Positions 19,693 to 28,494 of a stretch of 64,000 nt of DNA are shown here, in pieces. The notes under the pieces are model-generated. The model made no database searches. It was given only the letters and a program-made list of their open reading frames with translations, and was not told the origin of the DNA. The DNA lies in contig NZ_CP049885.1 of the NCBI RefSeq assembly GCF_011303755.1, positions 1,160,001-1,224,000 of the forward strand. Direction: 5' to 3'. This DNA is from Acidovorax sp. HDW3. GTDB taxonomy: Bacteria; Pseudomonadota; Gammaproteobacteria; Burkholderiales; Burkholderiaceae_C. The translations under genes were made by a program, and so were the position numbers. Position 1 is the stretch's first letter, and the number at the start of each line of letters is the position of its first letter.

Positions 19693-19769
19693 GGAGTGGT
19701 AGTTCAGTTGGTTAGAATACCGGCCTGTCACGCCGGGGGTCGCGGGTTCGAGTCCCGTCCACTCCGCCA
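19693..19769 (+). tRNA. tRNA-Asp(GTC), first copy
   Basis: A 77-base cloverleaf starting GGAGTGGTAGTTCAGTTGG, with anticodon GTC in the loop CTGTCAC and encoded GCCA end. It differs from the second copy by one D-loop base (T here, C there). Confidence 0.96.
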
Positions 19770-19773
19770 AATT

Positions 19774-19849
<76 letters not shown>

Positions 19850-19887
19850 AGGTTTTTCGAAAATCGAGAAATCGGTTCTTAGGTTTT

Positions 19888-19963
19888 GACCCTATCGTCT
19901 AGAGGCCTAGGACATCACCCTTTCACGGTGAGTACCGGGGTTCGAATCCCCGTAGGGTCGCCA
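19888..19963 (+). tRNA. tRNA-Glu(TTC), second copy
   Basis: Exact repeat of the tRNA at 19573, again 315 bases apart; the spacers before it differ from those of the first unit apart from a short GGTTTT stretch just upstream. Confidence 0.96.
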
Positions 19964-20011
19964 AGTTTTGTTGCACTTGGCCTCGCAAGAGGCGTAAAGC
20001 AACACCGACGC

Positions 20012-20088
20012 GGAGTGGTAGTTCAGTCGGTTAGAATACCGGCCTGTCACGCCGGGGGTCGCGGGTTCGAGTCCCGTCCACTCCGCCA
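20012..20088 (+). tRNA. tRNA-Asp(GTC), second copy
   Basis: Near-exact repeat of the tRNA at 19693 (one D-loop difference). It closes the six-gene array and is followed by a terminator. Confidence 0.96.
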
Positions 20089-20097
20089 GTTATCAAA

Positions 20098-20130
20098 AGC
20101 CCTGCAGGTTTACGCTTGCAGGGCTTTTTT
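20098..20130 (+). terminator. Terminator of the tRNA array
   Basis: AGCCCTGCA and TGCAGGGCT form a stem with a short loop, followed by TTTTTT. A textbook intrinsic terminator just after the last tRNA. Confidence 0.9.
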
Positions 20131-20146
20131 GTTGGGATTTTTGACC

Positions 20147-20926
20147 ATGCCAGTTACAGCACTCCCAGCTGCCACCGTACCCGCTGCCAGTGTGCGCTTT
20201 GACCGTGTTGATGCCTTGCGCGGCCTGGCCATGGTATGGATGACGGTGTTTCACTTCTGCTTTGATTTGAGCCACTTTGGCCTGTGGCCGCAGAATTTTC
20301 TCGGTGATCCATTCTGGACCTGGCAGCGCAGTGCCATCGTCAGTTTGTTTTTATTTTGCGCTGGCCTGGGGCAGGCGATTGCCTTGTATCAGGGGCAAGG
20401 TTGGGCGCGTTTTCGCAGGCGTTGGCTACAGATCGCAGCAGCAGCCTTGCTGGTGAGTCTGGGCTCTTATTGGATGTTCCCGCATACCTTCATATATTTT
20501 GGCGTCTTGCACGGCATGGCGGTCATGCTGGTGCTGGTGCGTTTGATGGTGGGCTATGGGCGTTGGTTATGGCCTTTGGGCGCCCTGGCGCTGGCGCTGC
20601 CGTGGCTGGCAGACATATTGTTGAACGGCCCCTGGGCGGTGGCTGCACCGTGGTTTGACAGCCGGTTGCTCAATGGCCTGGGGCTGATCAGCCACAAGCC
20701 TTTCACCGAGGACTATGTGCCCGTGCTGCCTTGGCTGGGCGTGATGTGCTGGGGGATGCTCGCTGGGCAATGGCTGCTGCGCAAGCACCCAGGCAGGCTC
20801 TCGCGCCCGCTTGGTGGCGTGGGGCGCCGTTTGGCGGTGCTCGGTCGCTGGAGTTTGAGCTACTACCTGCTGCACCAGCCCGTACTGTTGGGGCTGCTGT
20901 CTGTGTATATGTGGCTGAAGGCATAA
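20147..20926 (+). CDS. HGSNAT-family (DUF1624) multi-pass membrane protein
   Basis: The 259-residue protein has about seven hydrophobic segments and begins with RFDRVDALRGLAMVWMTVFHF, the conserved opening of the heparan-alpha-glucosaminide N-acetyltransferase catalytic domain (an acyltransferase-3-like family). The bacterial members have no settled substrate, so the acetyltransferase role is family inference. The ATG at 20147 is the first after the tRNA terminator; the open frame upstream runs through tRNA genes and is not coding. Confidence 0.78.
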   Translation: MPVTALPAATVPAASVRFDRVDALRGLAMVWMTVFHFCFDLSHFGLWPQNFLGDPFWTWQRSAIVSLFLFCAGLGQAIALYQGQGWARFRRRWLQIAAAALLVSLGSYWMFPHTFIYFGVLHGMAVMLVLVRLMVGYGRWLWPLGALALALPWLADILLNGPWAVAAPWFDSRLLNGLGLISHKPFTEDYVPVLPWLGVMCWGMLAGQWLLRKHPGRLSRPLGGVGRRLAVLGRWSLSYYLLHQPVLLGLLSVYMWLKA

Positions 20927-20957
20927 AAAAACGCCCGCTGCAAGGGGCAGTGGGCGT
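20925..20957. terminator. Convergent terminator between the HGSNAT-like gene and rho
   Basis: An 11-bp stem (ACGCCCGCTGC and its complement with one G-T pair) and a 5-base loop. An A-run on its left becomes a T-run for transcripts from rho, so it is strongest for the minus strand. Confidence 0.85.
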
Positions 20958-20998
20958 TGTGGCGTGCAGGTGCGGCCTGGGCCGTGCTTAAACCAGGT

Positions 20999-22261
20999 TT
21001 AGCCGCCCCGGCGCATGGCCTCGAAGAACTCGCTGTTGTTCTTCGTTTCCTTCATCTTCTTGATCATGAGCTCCATGGACTCGATCTCGTCCATGCTGTA
21101 CATGAATTGGCGCAGGATGCGGGTTTTTTGCAAAATTTCGGGTGGCAGCAGCAGCTCCTCGCGGCGCGTGCCGCTCTTGTTGAGCTCGATCGCCGGGAAT
21201 ACACGCTTTTCGTACAGGCGGCGGTTCAGATGCACTTCGCTGTTGCCCGTGCCCTTGAATTCTTCAAAGATCACTTCGTCCATGCGGCTGCCGGTATCGA
21301 CCAGGGCGGTGGCGATGATGGTGAGCGAGCCGCCTTCTTCCACATTGCGCGCCGCGCCGAAGAAGCGCTTGGGGCGCTGCAGCGCGTTGGAATCGACACC
21401 GCCCGAGAGCACCTTGCCCGAGCTGGGCACCACGTTGTTGTAGGCGCGTGCCAGGCGGGTGATGGAGTCGAGCAGGATGACCACGTCCTTCTTCAGCTCC
21501 ACGAGGCGCTTGGCGCGCTCGATCACCATTTCGGCCACGTGCACGTGGCGCGCGGCGGGTTCGTCGAAGGTGGAGGCGATGATCTCACCCTTGACCGAGC
21601 GCTGCATTTCCGTCACTTCTTCGGGGCGCTCATCGACGAGCAGCACCATCAGGTGCACGTCGGGGTTGTTGGCCGTGATGGCGTGGGCGATGTGCTGCAT
21701 CATCACCGTCTTGCCGCTCTTCGGAGGCGCGACGATGAGGGCGCGCTGGCCCCGGCCAATGGGCGAGATGATGTCGATGATGCGGCCGGTGATGTTCTCT
21801 TCGCCCTTGATGTCGCGTTCGAGCTTCATCTGCTCCTTGGGGAACAGCGGCGTGAGGTTCTCGAACATCACCTTGTGCTTGTTCTGCTCCGGCGGGCCGC
21901 CGTTGACGCGGTCAAGCTTGGTGAGTGCAAAGTAGCGCTCGCCATCTTTGGGGATGCGCACCTCGCCCTCGATCATGTCGCCGGTGTGCAGGTTGAAGCG
22001 GCGCACCTGGCTGGGGGAGATGTAGATGTCGTCGGTGCTGGCGGTGTAGCTGGTGTCGGGGCTGCGCAGGAAGCCGAAGCCGTCGGGCAGGATTTCAAGT
22101 ACGCCGTCGGCAAAGACCTGTTCGCCGGCCTTGGCGCGCTTCTTGATGATGGCGAACATCAGTTCCTGCTTGCGCATCCGGCCGCCGTTTTCAATCTCAA
22201 GGGCCTCGGCCTGCTTGAGCACTTCAGACACGTGCAGTGCCTTGAGTTCGTTAAGGTGCAT
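20999..22261 (-). CDS. rho: Transcription termination factor Rho
   Basis: Rho is the hexameric RNA helicase that ends transcription of untranslated RNA. The 420-residue protein has the N-terminal Rho/S1-like RNA-binding domains (with GFGFLRSP) and the ATPase part with Walker A APPKSGKT and VLLDSITR. The start [11 protein letters not shown] at 22261 is the family standard; upstream in-frame sequence is leader. The gene follows trxA on the same strand with 230 bases between, enough for the autoregulated leader known for rho elsewhere. Confidence 0.97.
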   Translation of the reverse strand: MHLNELKALHVSEVLKQAEALEIENGGRMRKQELMFAIIKKRAKAGEQVFADGVLEILPDGFGFLRSPDTSYTASTDDIYISPSQVRRFNLHTGDMIEGEVRIPKDGERYFALTKLDRVNGGPPEQNKHKVMFENLTPLFPKEQMKLERDIKGEENITGRIIDIISPIGRGQRALIVAPPKSGKTVMMQHIAHAITANNPDVHLMVLLVDERPEEVTEMQRSVKGEIIASTFDEPAARHVHVAEMVIERAKRLVELKKDVVILLDSITRLARAYNNVVPSSGKVLSGGVDSNALQRPKRFFGAARNVEEGGSLTIIATALVDTGSRMDEVIFEEFKGTGNSEVHLNRRLYEKRVFPAIELNKSGTRREELLLPPEILQKTRILRQFMYSMDEIESMELMIKKMKETKNNSEFFEAMRRGG

Positions 22262-22491
22262 GAAAGACTCCAAGTGTGGAGTGAAAATGTCTTGTGCGAG
22301 AGGGGAAATAGGGCGTGTGCACCGTGCAGGCCAGGGTGCTGGCGGACGGGACAGGCCGGGCGATCTACAAGCCAGTTGCTGCAACGCGGTGGCGCAGCGC
22401 GGCGATCGGGGGAGATTATGACAGGAAAAAAGTGCGCGCCACGGCGGGGCCAGGCGTGGCGCGCGCAGCAGCCTGGGCTGCTGCAGGTGGA

Positions 22492-22824
22492 TCAGGCCAG
22501 GTTTTGGTCGATGAAGGCGCTCAGTTGCGCCTTGCTCAGGGCGCCCACCTTGGTCGCGGCGAGCTCGCCGTTCTTGAAAATCATCAGCGTCGGGATGCCG
22601 CGAATGCCGAACTTGGCGGGAATGGCGCGGTTGTCGTCCACGTTCATCTTCGCCACCGTCAGGCGGCCCTGGTAGGCGCTGGCGACTTCATCAAGAATGG
22701 GGGCAATCATCTTGCACGGGCCGCACCATTCGGCCCAGTAATCCACCAGCACCGGGGTGGGGGACTGGAGCACATCGGCCTCAAAGCTGGCGTCGGAGAG
22801 TTGTTTGATCAAAGCGCTGGCCAT
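22492..22824 (-). CDS. trxA: Thioredoxin 1
   Basis: This general disulfide reductase is 110 residues long, with the active site WCGPCK near residues 33-38 and the conserved cis-Pro in GIPTL. It precedes rho, a conserved pairing in proteobacteria. A GCAGCAGCC/GCTGCTGC hairpin (about 22470-22487) follows its stop but lacks a T-run, so read-through to rho is likely. Confidence 0.96.
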   Translation of the reverse strand: MASALIKQLSDASFEADVLQSPTPVLVDYWAEWCGPCKMIAPILDEVASAYQGRLTVAKMNVDDNRAIPAKFGIRGIPTLMIFKNGELAATKVGALSKAQLSAFIDQNLA

Positions 22825-22966
22825 GGTAATTTCCTCGAAAAATGGCAGATTGACGGTGGGGTCAGAGGTTGATTTCGGGGCATTGTGACAGAAACCAACC
22901 CCTGCCCGTCCTATGTCCGGGGCGTGCTAAATGCTATGACTGTCATAGCGAATGGCGGGCGCCGGC

Positions 22967-23266
22967 TCAGGGCCGATGCCAGCACAGCAGCGCCATCGGT
23001 GTAACGCGTGTCGCCGCTTGGTGGGGCGCATGGCTTGCCTGTGCTGCCGCTGGCATGGCGGGCAGCAGACGTTCGCGCTCGCATTCGTGCAGCAGTGCCA
23101 GGGCTTGCCCCTGGGTGGCAGGCGCCATGGCCCGCAGGGCGTGGGCCATGGCCAGCTCGCCATGGTGTTGTAGCAGCGCGCGCAACGTGGCGGCATGGCC
23201 CGCTTGGGCAGCGCAGCGTACGGCGATTTGCAGGCGACGACGGGGGTGCAGGAACAAAAACAGCAT
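22967..23266 (-). CDS. Small hypothetical protein
   Basis: A 99-residue ORF, MLFLFLHPRRRLQIAV..., Ala/His/Arg-rich and predicted helical throughout. A strong ribosome site GAGGAG lies 6 bases before the ATG, which is why I accept it although I do not recognise the family. It is preceded 46 bases upstream by another small ORF with an equally good ribosome site, so the two probably form a small operon ending near trxA. No signal peptide, membrane segment or metal motif is evident. Confidence 0.55.
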   Translation of the reverse strand: MLFLFLHPRRRLQIAVRCAAQAGHAATLRALLQHHGELAMAHALRAMAPATQGQALALLHECERERLLPAMPAAAQASHAPHQAATRVTPMALLCWHRP

Positions 23267-23312
23267 GGGTATCTCCTCGGGGTGGCCGCCGGCCCCGAAG
23301 ACGCGCGCGCAC

Positions 23313-23420
23313 TCAGGCGCGGCAGGGGCTGCAGGGGGCGACCGGATGGGGTAAAAGTTCTTCGGTCATGGGGTGGGGCACGGCCGGCTGGGGCCGCGCA
23401 CAACTAGGCTCTGGGTCCAT
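23313..23420 (-). CDS. 35-residue small ORF with strong ribosome binding site
   Basis: MDPEPSCARPQPAVPHP... ends PVAPCSPCRA; it is Pro-rich with three cysteines, two of them in a CSPC pair. GAGGAGG lies 6 bases before the ATG, much better than most sites in this window. It could be a real small protein or a translated leader for the 99-residue ORF downstream. Function unknown. Confidence 0.45.
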   Translation of the reverse strand: MDPEPSCARPQPAVPHPMTEELLPHPVAPCSPCRA

Positions 23421-23732
23421 ACTTTTCCTCCTCGTGGGTGATAAAAAATGCACGCACCAAGCCATCACGCTGGTTGCTGCAAACAAAAAGGAAGGTGCGC
23501 CATCTGCCCGCAATGGGCAGGAAAAATCACGAAAACGAACGGCGGCCTGCGCTGGCCGACCGCTACTTGCGAGGGGTCAAAAAGCCAGGCAGTCAGCGGC
23601 CGTTGCGGCGCACTGGGTAAAACTGCATAAAGGGGCTTGATCCACGCAAGGGCTCCAAAGTTCAAAACGGCGATTGTTGCGGTGCAGTATGGGCTTGTCA
23701 AGCCAGTTGCTGCGGGCGGGCCTGCGGCTGGC
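23421..23732. other. Intergenic region, no gene supported
   Basis: About 310 bases between the small-ORF pair (leftward) and the flavoprotein (rightward), so it must hold two divergent promoters. Open frames crossing it have no ribosome site and poor composition. I see no convincing -35/-10 pair, tRNA or riboswitch. Confidence 0.5.
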
Positions 23733-25103
23733 ATGATGGCGTCTATGTTGCGTACTGATTTTGCTGTTTCTCCTTCTTCTTTTCCCATTTCTTGCGCGGT
23801 GGCTGTGATTGGCGCCGGCCCGGCGGGCCTCATGGCCGCTGAGGTGCTGGCCCAGGCGGGCGTGGCCGTGCATGTGTTTGATGCCATGCCGTCGGTGGGG
23901 CGCAAGTTTTTGCTTGCGGGCAAGGGTGGTTTGAACCTGACCCATTCCGAGCCTTTTGCCGATTTTGCGGCCCGTTTTGGCCCGCGCCAGGGGCAGATAG
24001 AGCCCTTGTTGCGGGCTTTCGATGCCGATGCGCTGCGGGCCTGGGCCCTGGGGCTGGGGGTGCAGACCTTTGTGGGGACTTCCGGGCGCGTTTTCCCCAC
24101 CGATATGAAGGCCGCGCCGCTGCTGCGCGCCTGGCTGGCGCGGCTGCGTGGCATGGGGGTGCAGCTGCATATGCGCCAGCGCTGGCTGGGGTGGGACGAG
24201 GCCGGCAGCCTGCGCTTTGCCGGGCCCCAGGGCGAGCAGCGGGTGTGCGCCGGCGCGGCGGTGCTGGCGCTTGGCGGCGCCAGCTGGCCGCAGTTGGGCT
24301 CAGATGCTGCCTGGGTGCCTTTGCTGGCGCAAAAAGGTGTGGCGCTGGCACCTTTGCTGCCGGCCAATTGCGGTTTTGACGTGCCGCGCATGGTGGGCCC
24401 CGCGCCGCTGGGGGAGACGCGGCGGGCCTTTTTGCAGGCGCTGCTGGGCACGGGCGCGGCGCCCGCTGTGGGGTGGACGCCATTTTTTACCGAGCGTTTT
24501 GCTGGCCAGCCGTTCAAGTCCGTAGCCCTGTCGTTCACCGACAGCCAGGGGCGCCACTTTGCCCGGCGGGGCGAATTCGTGGCCACGGCCACGGGGGTGG
24601 AGGGCAGTTTGATTTACGCAGTCTCCAGCCTGCTGCGCGATGAAGTCAGCGCCCATGGGCACGCCACTTTTTATCTTGATCTGCTGCCCCAGCACAGCCC
24701 TGAGCGGGTGTTGGCCGAGCTGCGCCACCCGCGTGGCGCGCGCAGCCTGGCGAGCCACCTCAAGGGCCGTCTGGGGCTCGATGGCATCAAGGCCGCAATT
24801 TTGTACGAGCAGTTGGGCAAGGACGGCGTGCACGATGCCGCGCAGCTGGCGCAGGCCATCAAGGCCCTGCCGATCACCGTGTGCGCCGCCCGGCCCGTGG
24901 CCGAGGCCATCAGCACGGCGGGCGGCGTGCCGTTTGAGGCGCTCGATGCGCACCTCATGCTGCAGGCCATGCCGGGGGTGTTTTGTGCCGGGGAAATGCT
25001 CGACTGGGAGGCTCCCACCGGGGGCTATCTGCTCACGGCCAGCTGCGCCACCGGGCGCGCTGCTGGCGCGGGAGCGGTGCGCTGGTTGGAGCTTCAAAAA
25101 TGA
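23733..25103 (+). CDS. FAD-dependent flavoprotein, HI0933/TIGR03862 family
   Basis: The protein of about 456 residues has an N-terminal FAD-binding GAGPAGLMAAEVLAQAG, then RKFLLAGKGGLNLTHSE, characteristic of the HI0933-like family (BaiN/RdsA-type). The reaction is unknown for this subfamily. Several Met codons (23733, 23736, 23745) are possible starts and none has a clear ribosome site; longer upstream reading is unlikely. Its stop codon lies inside a dispersed repeat. Confidence 0.8.
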   Translation: MMASMLRTDFAVSPSSFPISCAVAVIGAGPAGLMAAEVLAQAGVAVHVFDAMPSVGRKFLLAGKGGLNLTHSEPFADFAARFGPRQGQIEPLLRAFDADALRAWALGLGVQTFVGTSGRVFPTDMKAAPLLRAWLARLRGMGVQLHMRQRWLGWDEAGSLRFAGPQGEQRVCAGAAVLALGGASWPQLGSDAAWVPLLAQKGVALAPLLPANCGFDVPRMVGPAPLGETRRAFLQALLGTGAAPAVGWTPFFTERFAGQPFKSVALSFTDSQGRHFARRGEFVATATGVEGSLIYAVSSLLRDEVSAHGHATFYLDLLPQHSPERVLAELRHPRGARSLASHLKGRLGLDGIKAAILYEQLGKDGVHDAAQLAQAIKALPITVCAARPVAEAISTAGGVPFEALDAHLMLQAMPGVFCAGEMLDWEAPTGGYLLTASCATGRAAGAGAVRWLELQK

Positions 25104-25149
25104 TAGCTGCTCGCGCTTGCTGCAAGCGCCTTTGCGGCCAAAAAGGCTA
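25096..25149. repeat. Dispersed repeat copy holding the stop codons of two convergent genes
   Basis: GATAGCTGCTCGCGCTTGC followed by GCAAGCGCC and AAAGGCTAG. The rightward flavoprotein stops at 25103 and the leftward secreted protein stops at 25149, so both coding ends lie in the repeat. Confidence 0.7.
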
Positions 25150-25704
25150 GAACTTGCTGCGGTAGTACAGCATCGGCCCGCCAGCGCGCGAGCGCAGCAG
25201 CAGCTGGGAGTTGCCTTCGAGCTTGACGCCGACGGCGCCCATCTCGGGCAGCAGGCCGCCAAAGCGTGGCGCCGCCCATTGCACTTCCAGGCGCGCGCCG
25301 TAGGGCGAGGGATTGCTCATCCAAATCAGGCTTTGCACGTCGGGCGTGCGGCTGGCGTAGGGCGCACGCGCCCAGGTGGCCATTTCCAGGCGCATATTGC
25401 GGGAAAGTTGCGAGCGCCAATGCACGCCCAGGGTGGGTTCCCAGGCCGTGTTGAGCTGTGGATACGGCGGCGCTGGCAGGTCGCGCGTACCGCTGATGCC
25501 GATGGAAAAACCGATGTGACCGTTGCTGCTCGCGGGCAGCCACTGCGTGACATCCAGGCGCAGTGGCGCCGTGTGTGCGGCCTGGGGCAGGGACAGGTCG
25601 TTGCTGGAGACTTCCAGCCACGCCGGCTCCTGGGCGCTGGCCGCTGCCGCCCACAGCAAGGCGCAGCAGGTGGTAAAGCGAAGCACAGTGGCGGGCGTGG
25701 TCAT
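25147..25704 (-). CDS. Secreted hypothetical protein
   Basis: The 185-residue protein has a signal peptide (1-24, ...AAASAQ) and no membrane segment. Beta-rich composition (many alternating hydrophobic residues, several WxP/GxS stretches) and a final Phe suggest a small outer-membrane or periplasmic beta protein. I do not recognise the family. It diverges from the TonB receptor with 230 bases between them and could be related to it, but nothing proves that. Confidence 0.65.
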   Translation of the reverse strand: MTTPATVLRFTTCCALLWAAAASAQEPAWLEVSSNDLSLPQAAHTAPLRLDVTQWLPASSNGHIGFSIGISGTRDLPAPPYPQLNTAWEPTLGVHWRSQLSRNMRLEMATWARAPYASRTPDVQSLIWMSNPSPYGARLEVQWAAPRFGGLLPEMGAVGVKLEGNSQLLLRSRAGGPMLYYRSKF

Positions 25705-25895
25705 GGCGGCGTCCCCCTGGCGGGCCGGGGTGCAAACCGTCCCCGGTTGCTGCCAGTGTGCCCCTGCCTGTCAACGCTTGCAAGACTGATCCATGTCACA
25801 GCCGTGGAAGATATTTCAGGGAAAACCATGAGTAACGCAGGTATATTGCGCCCCTGATTGGCGTGCCGTTCTTGTGCGGCTCTTTTTTTGCCAAC

Positions 25896-25918
25896 CGCTA
25901 TTCCGCTTTTGAATAACG
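25896..25918. promoter_or_regulatory. ModE-like palindrome upstream of the TonB-dependent receptor
   Basis: CGCTATTC-N7-GAATAACG is an inverted repeat with one mismatch, ending 16 bases before the receptor ATG. It resembles the ModE operator (CGNTATAT...ATATAACG). ModE with bound molybdate represses Mo-uptake genes, which fits the cluster downstream. No modE gene is in the window. Confidence 0.45.
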
Positions 25919-25934
25919 AAGAAGGAGAGAGCGT

Positions 25935-27953
25935 ATGCAGAACTTGTGCAAACCCGTGGCCCAGGCGGCTGCCGCCCTGGTGCTGGGGTTGACGGCGGCG
26001 GCGGCGTTGGCTGCCGATGGCGTGTTTGAACTGGGCACGGTCACCGTCAGCGGTGCCCGGGCAGTGCCCGGGGGCGAGGAGGCCGACGAGGCGCGCCTGA
26101 CGCAGCAGCAGATCCGCCAGGACAAGGGCGATACCGTCGGCCAGGCGGTGGCGGTGCTGCCGGGCGTGGCGCTGTCGCGCACCGGCCGCAACGAGGACGT
26201 GGTCTATGTGCGCGGCTTTGATGCCCGCCAGGTGCCGGTGTTCGTCGATGGCGTGCCGCTGTACGTGCCCTACGATGGCTACGTGGACTATGCGCGCTTT
26301 ACCACCTTCGATCTGGCCGAGATCCGCGTTGCCAAGGCCGGGGCCTCGCTGCTGTACGGGCCCAACACCCTGGGCGGGGCCATTAACCTCGTCACGCGCA
26401 AGCCCACGCGGGCGTTCGAGGGGGACGTGCGCCTGGGGTTTGCCTCGGGCGCCGAGCGCCAGGCGGCCGTCAACCTGGGCAGCAAGCAAGACCTGTGGTA
26501 CGCGCAGCTGGGGCTGTCGGCGCTCGATGCCGATAGTTTTCCGCTGCCTGGCGGCTTCAGGGACTACAAGGCCAAGCCCACCGATACCGGCAGCAGCCGC
26601 GAGAACGCCTACCGCAACGACAGGCGCCTGTCGCTCAAGCTCGGCCTGACGCCCAACGCCAGCGACGAATACGCCCTGGGCTACGTGCGCCAGGAGGGCG
26701 AAAAAGGCAACCCGGTGTACACCGGCCAGTCGAGCAGCGGCGTGCGTTACTGGCAGTGGCCGTACTGGGACAAGGACAGCCTGTACTTCATCAGCAGCAC
26801 GCGCCTGGGGCAAAACAACGTCCTCAAGGCGCGCGTATTCCACGACCGCTACAGCAACCGCCTCGAAGCCTTTGCCGACGCCCGCTACGCCAAGAGCCTG
26901 GTCAACGCCAACTTCCCCAGCGTGTACGACGACAGCTCCATTGGCGCGACGCTGGAATGGGCCAACGTCGCCCTGGCCGGCCATGAGCTGCGCCTGGCCC
27001 TGTCGTACAAAGAAGACAAGCACCAGGACAGCAACCCGGCGGATCCCAAAATCGCGCCGAAGAACTACCGCGACGTCACCACCTCCATCGCCGCCGAAGA
27101 CCAAATCACCCTCGGCGCCGACTGGCGCCTGCGCCTGGGTCTGTCGCACGACCGGCGCGACGCCAAAGAGGTCTATCAATGGCCCACCGGTGCCACCAGC
27201 GCCACCAATGGCGTGGCCGAGCTGGTGCGCAGCCTGGGCGGCGCCGGCAACGAGGCCTACGCCGTGGCCGCGCACAAAACGCGTTTTCCCACCATCAAGG
27301 ATCGCTATTCCGCCCGCATGGGCGCGGCCCTGCCCAACCCCGACTTGAAGCCCGAGAGCGCCAACCACCTGGAGCTGGGCCTGCGCGGCACCCCCTGGGC
27401 TGGTGCCAGCGGCCAGGCCGCGCTGTTCTACAGCCGCATCACCGACCTGATGCAAAGCGTGTACGTGGCCGCGCCGCTGAACACCTGCGGCCAGGGCAGC
27501 CGCCAATGCGCGCAGATGCAAAACGTTGGCAAGGCGCGCCACATGGGGCTGGAGCTGGCGCTGCAGCAGCAGCTCGCCCGGGGCCTGAGCGCCAGCGCTG
27601 CCTACACCTACCTGGCGCGGCGCAACCTCAGCGACGAGGCCGTGCTGCTCACCGACACCCCGCGCCAGCGCCTGTTTGCAGCGCTGCAGTGGGCGCCCAG
27701 CGACGCCTGGGAGCTGCGCGCCACGCTCGAAGCCGAGCAGGGCCGGCGCGTGGCCTTTGCCAACGGCAAAAACAACACCTGGCGCGACCTGGCCGGTTTC
27801 GGCGTTGCCGGGCTCAAGGCCACCTACCGGCCACGCAAGGATTTCGCCCTCGATCTGGGCGTGCACAACCTGGGAGACAAATGGTATGAACTCGCCGAAG
27901 GCTACCCCATGCCCGGACGTGTCTGGTTCGTCCAGGGCAGCTACCGCTTCTGA
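25935..27953 (+). CDS. TonB-dependent outer-membrane receptor, probably for a molybdenum/tungsten species
   Basis: The 672-residue receptor has a signal peptide (1-26), a TonB-box-like GTVTVSG, a plug domain (VVYVRGFDARQVPVFVDGVP, LLYGPNTLGGAINLVTRKP) and a 22-strand-type barrel ending with Phe. By sequence it resembles siderophore/cobalamin receptors. Its substrate is inferred from the genes behind it, which end in modA, modB, modD and mop. AAGGAGAGAG lies in front of the ATG. Confidence 0.85.
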   Translation: MQNLCKPVAQAAAALVLGLTAAAALAADGVFELGTVTVSGARAVPGGEEADEARLTQQQIRQDKGDTVGQAVAVLPGVALSRTGRNEDVVYVRGFDARQVPVFVDGVPLYVPYDGYVDYARFTTFDLAEIRVAKAGASLLYGPNTLGGAINLVTRKPTRAFEGDVRLGFASGAERQAAVNLGSKQDLWYAQLGLSALDADSFPLPGGFRDYKAKPTDTGSSRENAYRNDRRLSLKLGLTPNASDEYALGYVRQEGEKGNPVYTGQSSSGVRYWQWPYWDKDSLYFISSTRLGQNNVLKARVFHDRYSNRLEAFADARYAKSLVNANFPSVYDDSSIGATLEWANVALAGHELRLALSYKEDKHQDSNPADPKIAPKNYRDVTTSIAAEDQITLGADWRLRLGLSHDRRDAKEVYQWPTGATSATNGVAELVRSLGGAGNEAYAVAAHKTRFPTIKDRYSARMGAALPNPDLKPESANHLELGLRGTPWAGASGQAALFYSRITDLMQSVYVAAPLNTCGQGSRQCAQMQNVGKARHMGLELALQQQLARGLSASAAYTYLARRNLSDEAVLLTDTPRQRLFAALQWAPSDAWELRATLEAEQGRRVAFANGKNNTWRDLAGFGVAGLKATYRPRKDFALDLGVHNLGDKWYELAEGYPMPGRVWFVQGSYRF

Positions 27954-27963
27954 GGCCCCGGTC

Positions 27964-28494
27964 TTGTATTGGGCAGCCGTCATTTACGGCGACGATGACC
28001 CGCACGGCGTCGCCGCCGACGCCCTGGTGGCCCAGTGCTGCGCGCGCCTGCAGCGCCAGGGCTGGCGCGTTGCCGGCCTGCTGCAAGAGCGCGTGCCGCG
28101 CCCCGGCGGCGGCAAGCCTGCCATGCGGCTGCACGACCTGGGCAGCGGCACACGCATTTGCATCTCGCAAGACCTGGGGCCGCATTCGCACGCCTGCAGC
28201 CTGAACCCGGCAGCGTTGGCCCAGGCCAGCGCCGTGCTGCGTCAGGCCCTGCACGAAGGCGCGGATGTGGTACTGACAAACCGTTTTGGCGAGCAGGAAG
28301 CCTGCGGCGCCGGCTTTGTCGCCGAACTGGTGGCGCTGGCGCAGGCGGGCGTGGCGGTGCTCACGGTGGCGGCGCAGCGCCATGCGCCAGCCTGGCGCCA
28401 TTTCACCGGCGGCGTTGGGCTTGAACTGGCGCCCACGCCGGCGGCGCTCGATGGCTGGTGCGCGCAGCTGCTGTCGCCCCGGGAGCGGGTCTGA
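27964..28494 (+). CDS. DUF2478 protein, molybdate-cluster associated
   Basis: The 176-residue protein begins LYWAAVIYGDDDPHG and includes GWRVAGLLQE, VLTNRFGEQEACGAGF and a late GGVGLEL. This pattern fits DUF2478, a family I associate with molybdate-transport and nitrogenase neighbourhoods; its biochemistry is not settled. No P-loop is visible. I start it at TTG 27964 because GAGG is 8 bases upstream and this is where family similarity begins; an ATG at 27886 would overlap the receptor gene. Its stop overlaps the next start (TGATG). Confidence 0.72.
   Translation: MYWAAVIYGDDDPHGVAADALVAQCCARLQRQGWRVAGLLQERVPRPGGGKPAMRLHDLGSGTRICISQDLGPHSHACSLNPAALAQASAVLRQALHEGADVVLTNRFGEQEACGAGFVAELVALAQAGVAVLTVAAQRHAPAWRHFTGGVGLELAPTPAALDGWCAQLLSPRERV

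Noticed and set aside
19886-20146. N-terminal extension of the HGSNAT-like protein
   Set aside because: The extra frame runs through tRNA-Glu, tRNA-Asp and a terminator.
23577-24170. 197-codon minus-strand frame opposite the flavoprotein
   Set aside because: Antisense to the N-terminal FAD domain, Arg/His/Gln-rich, no ribosome site.
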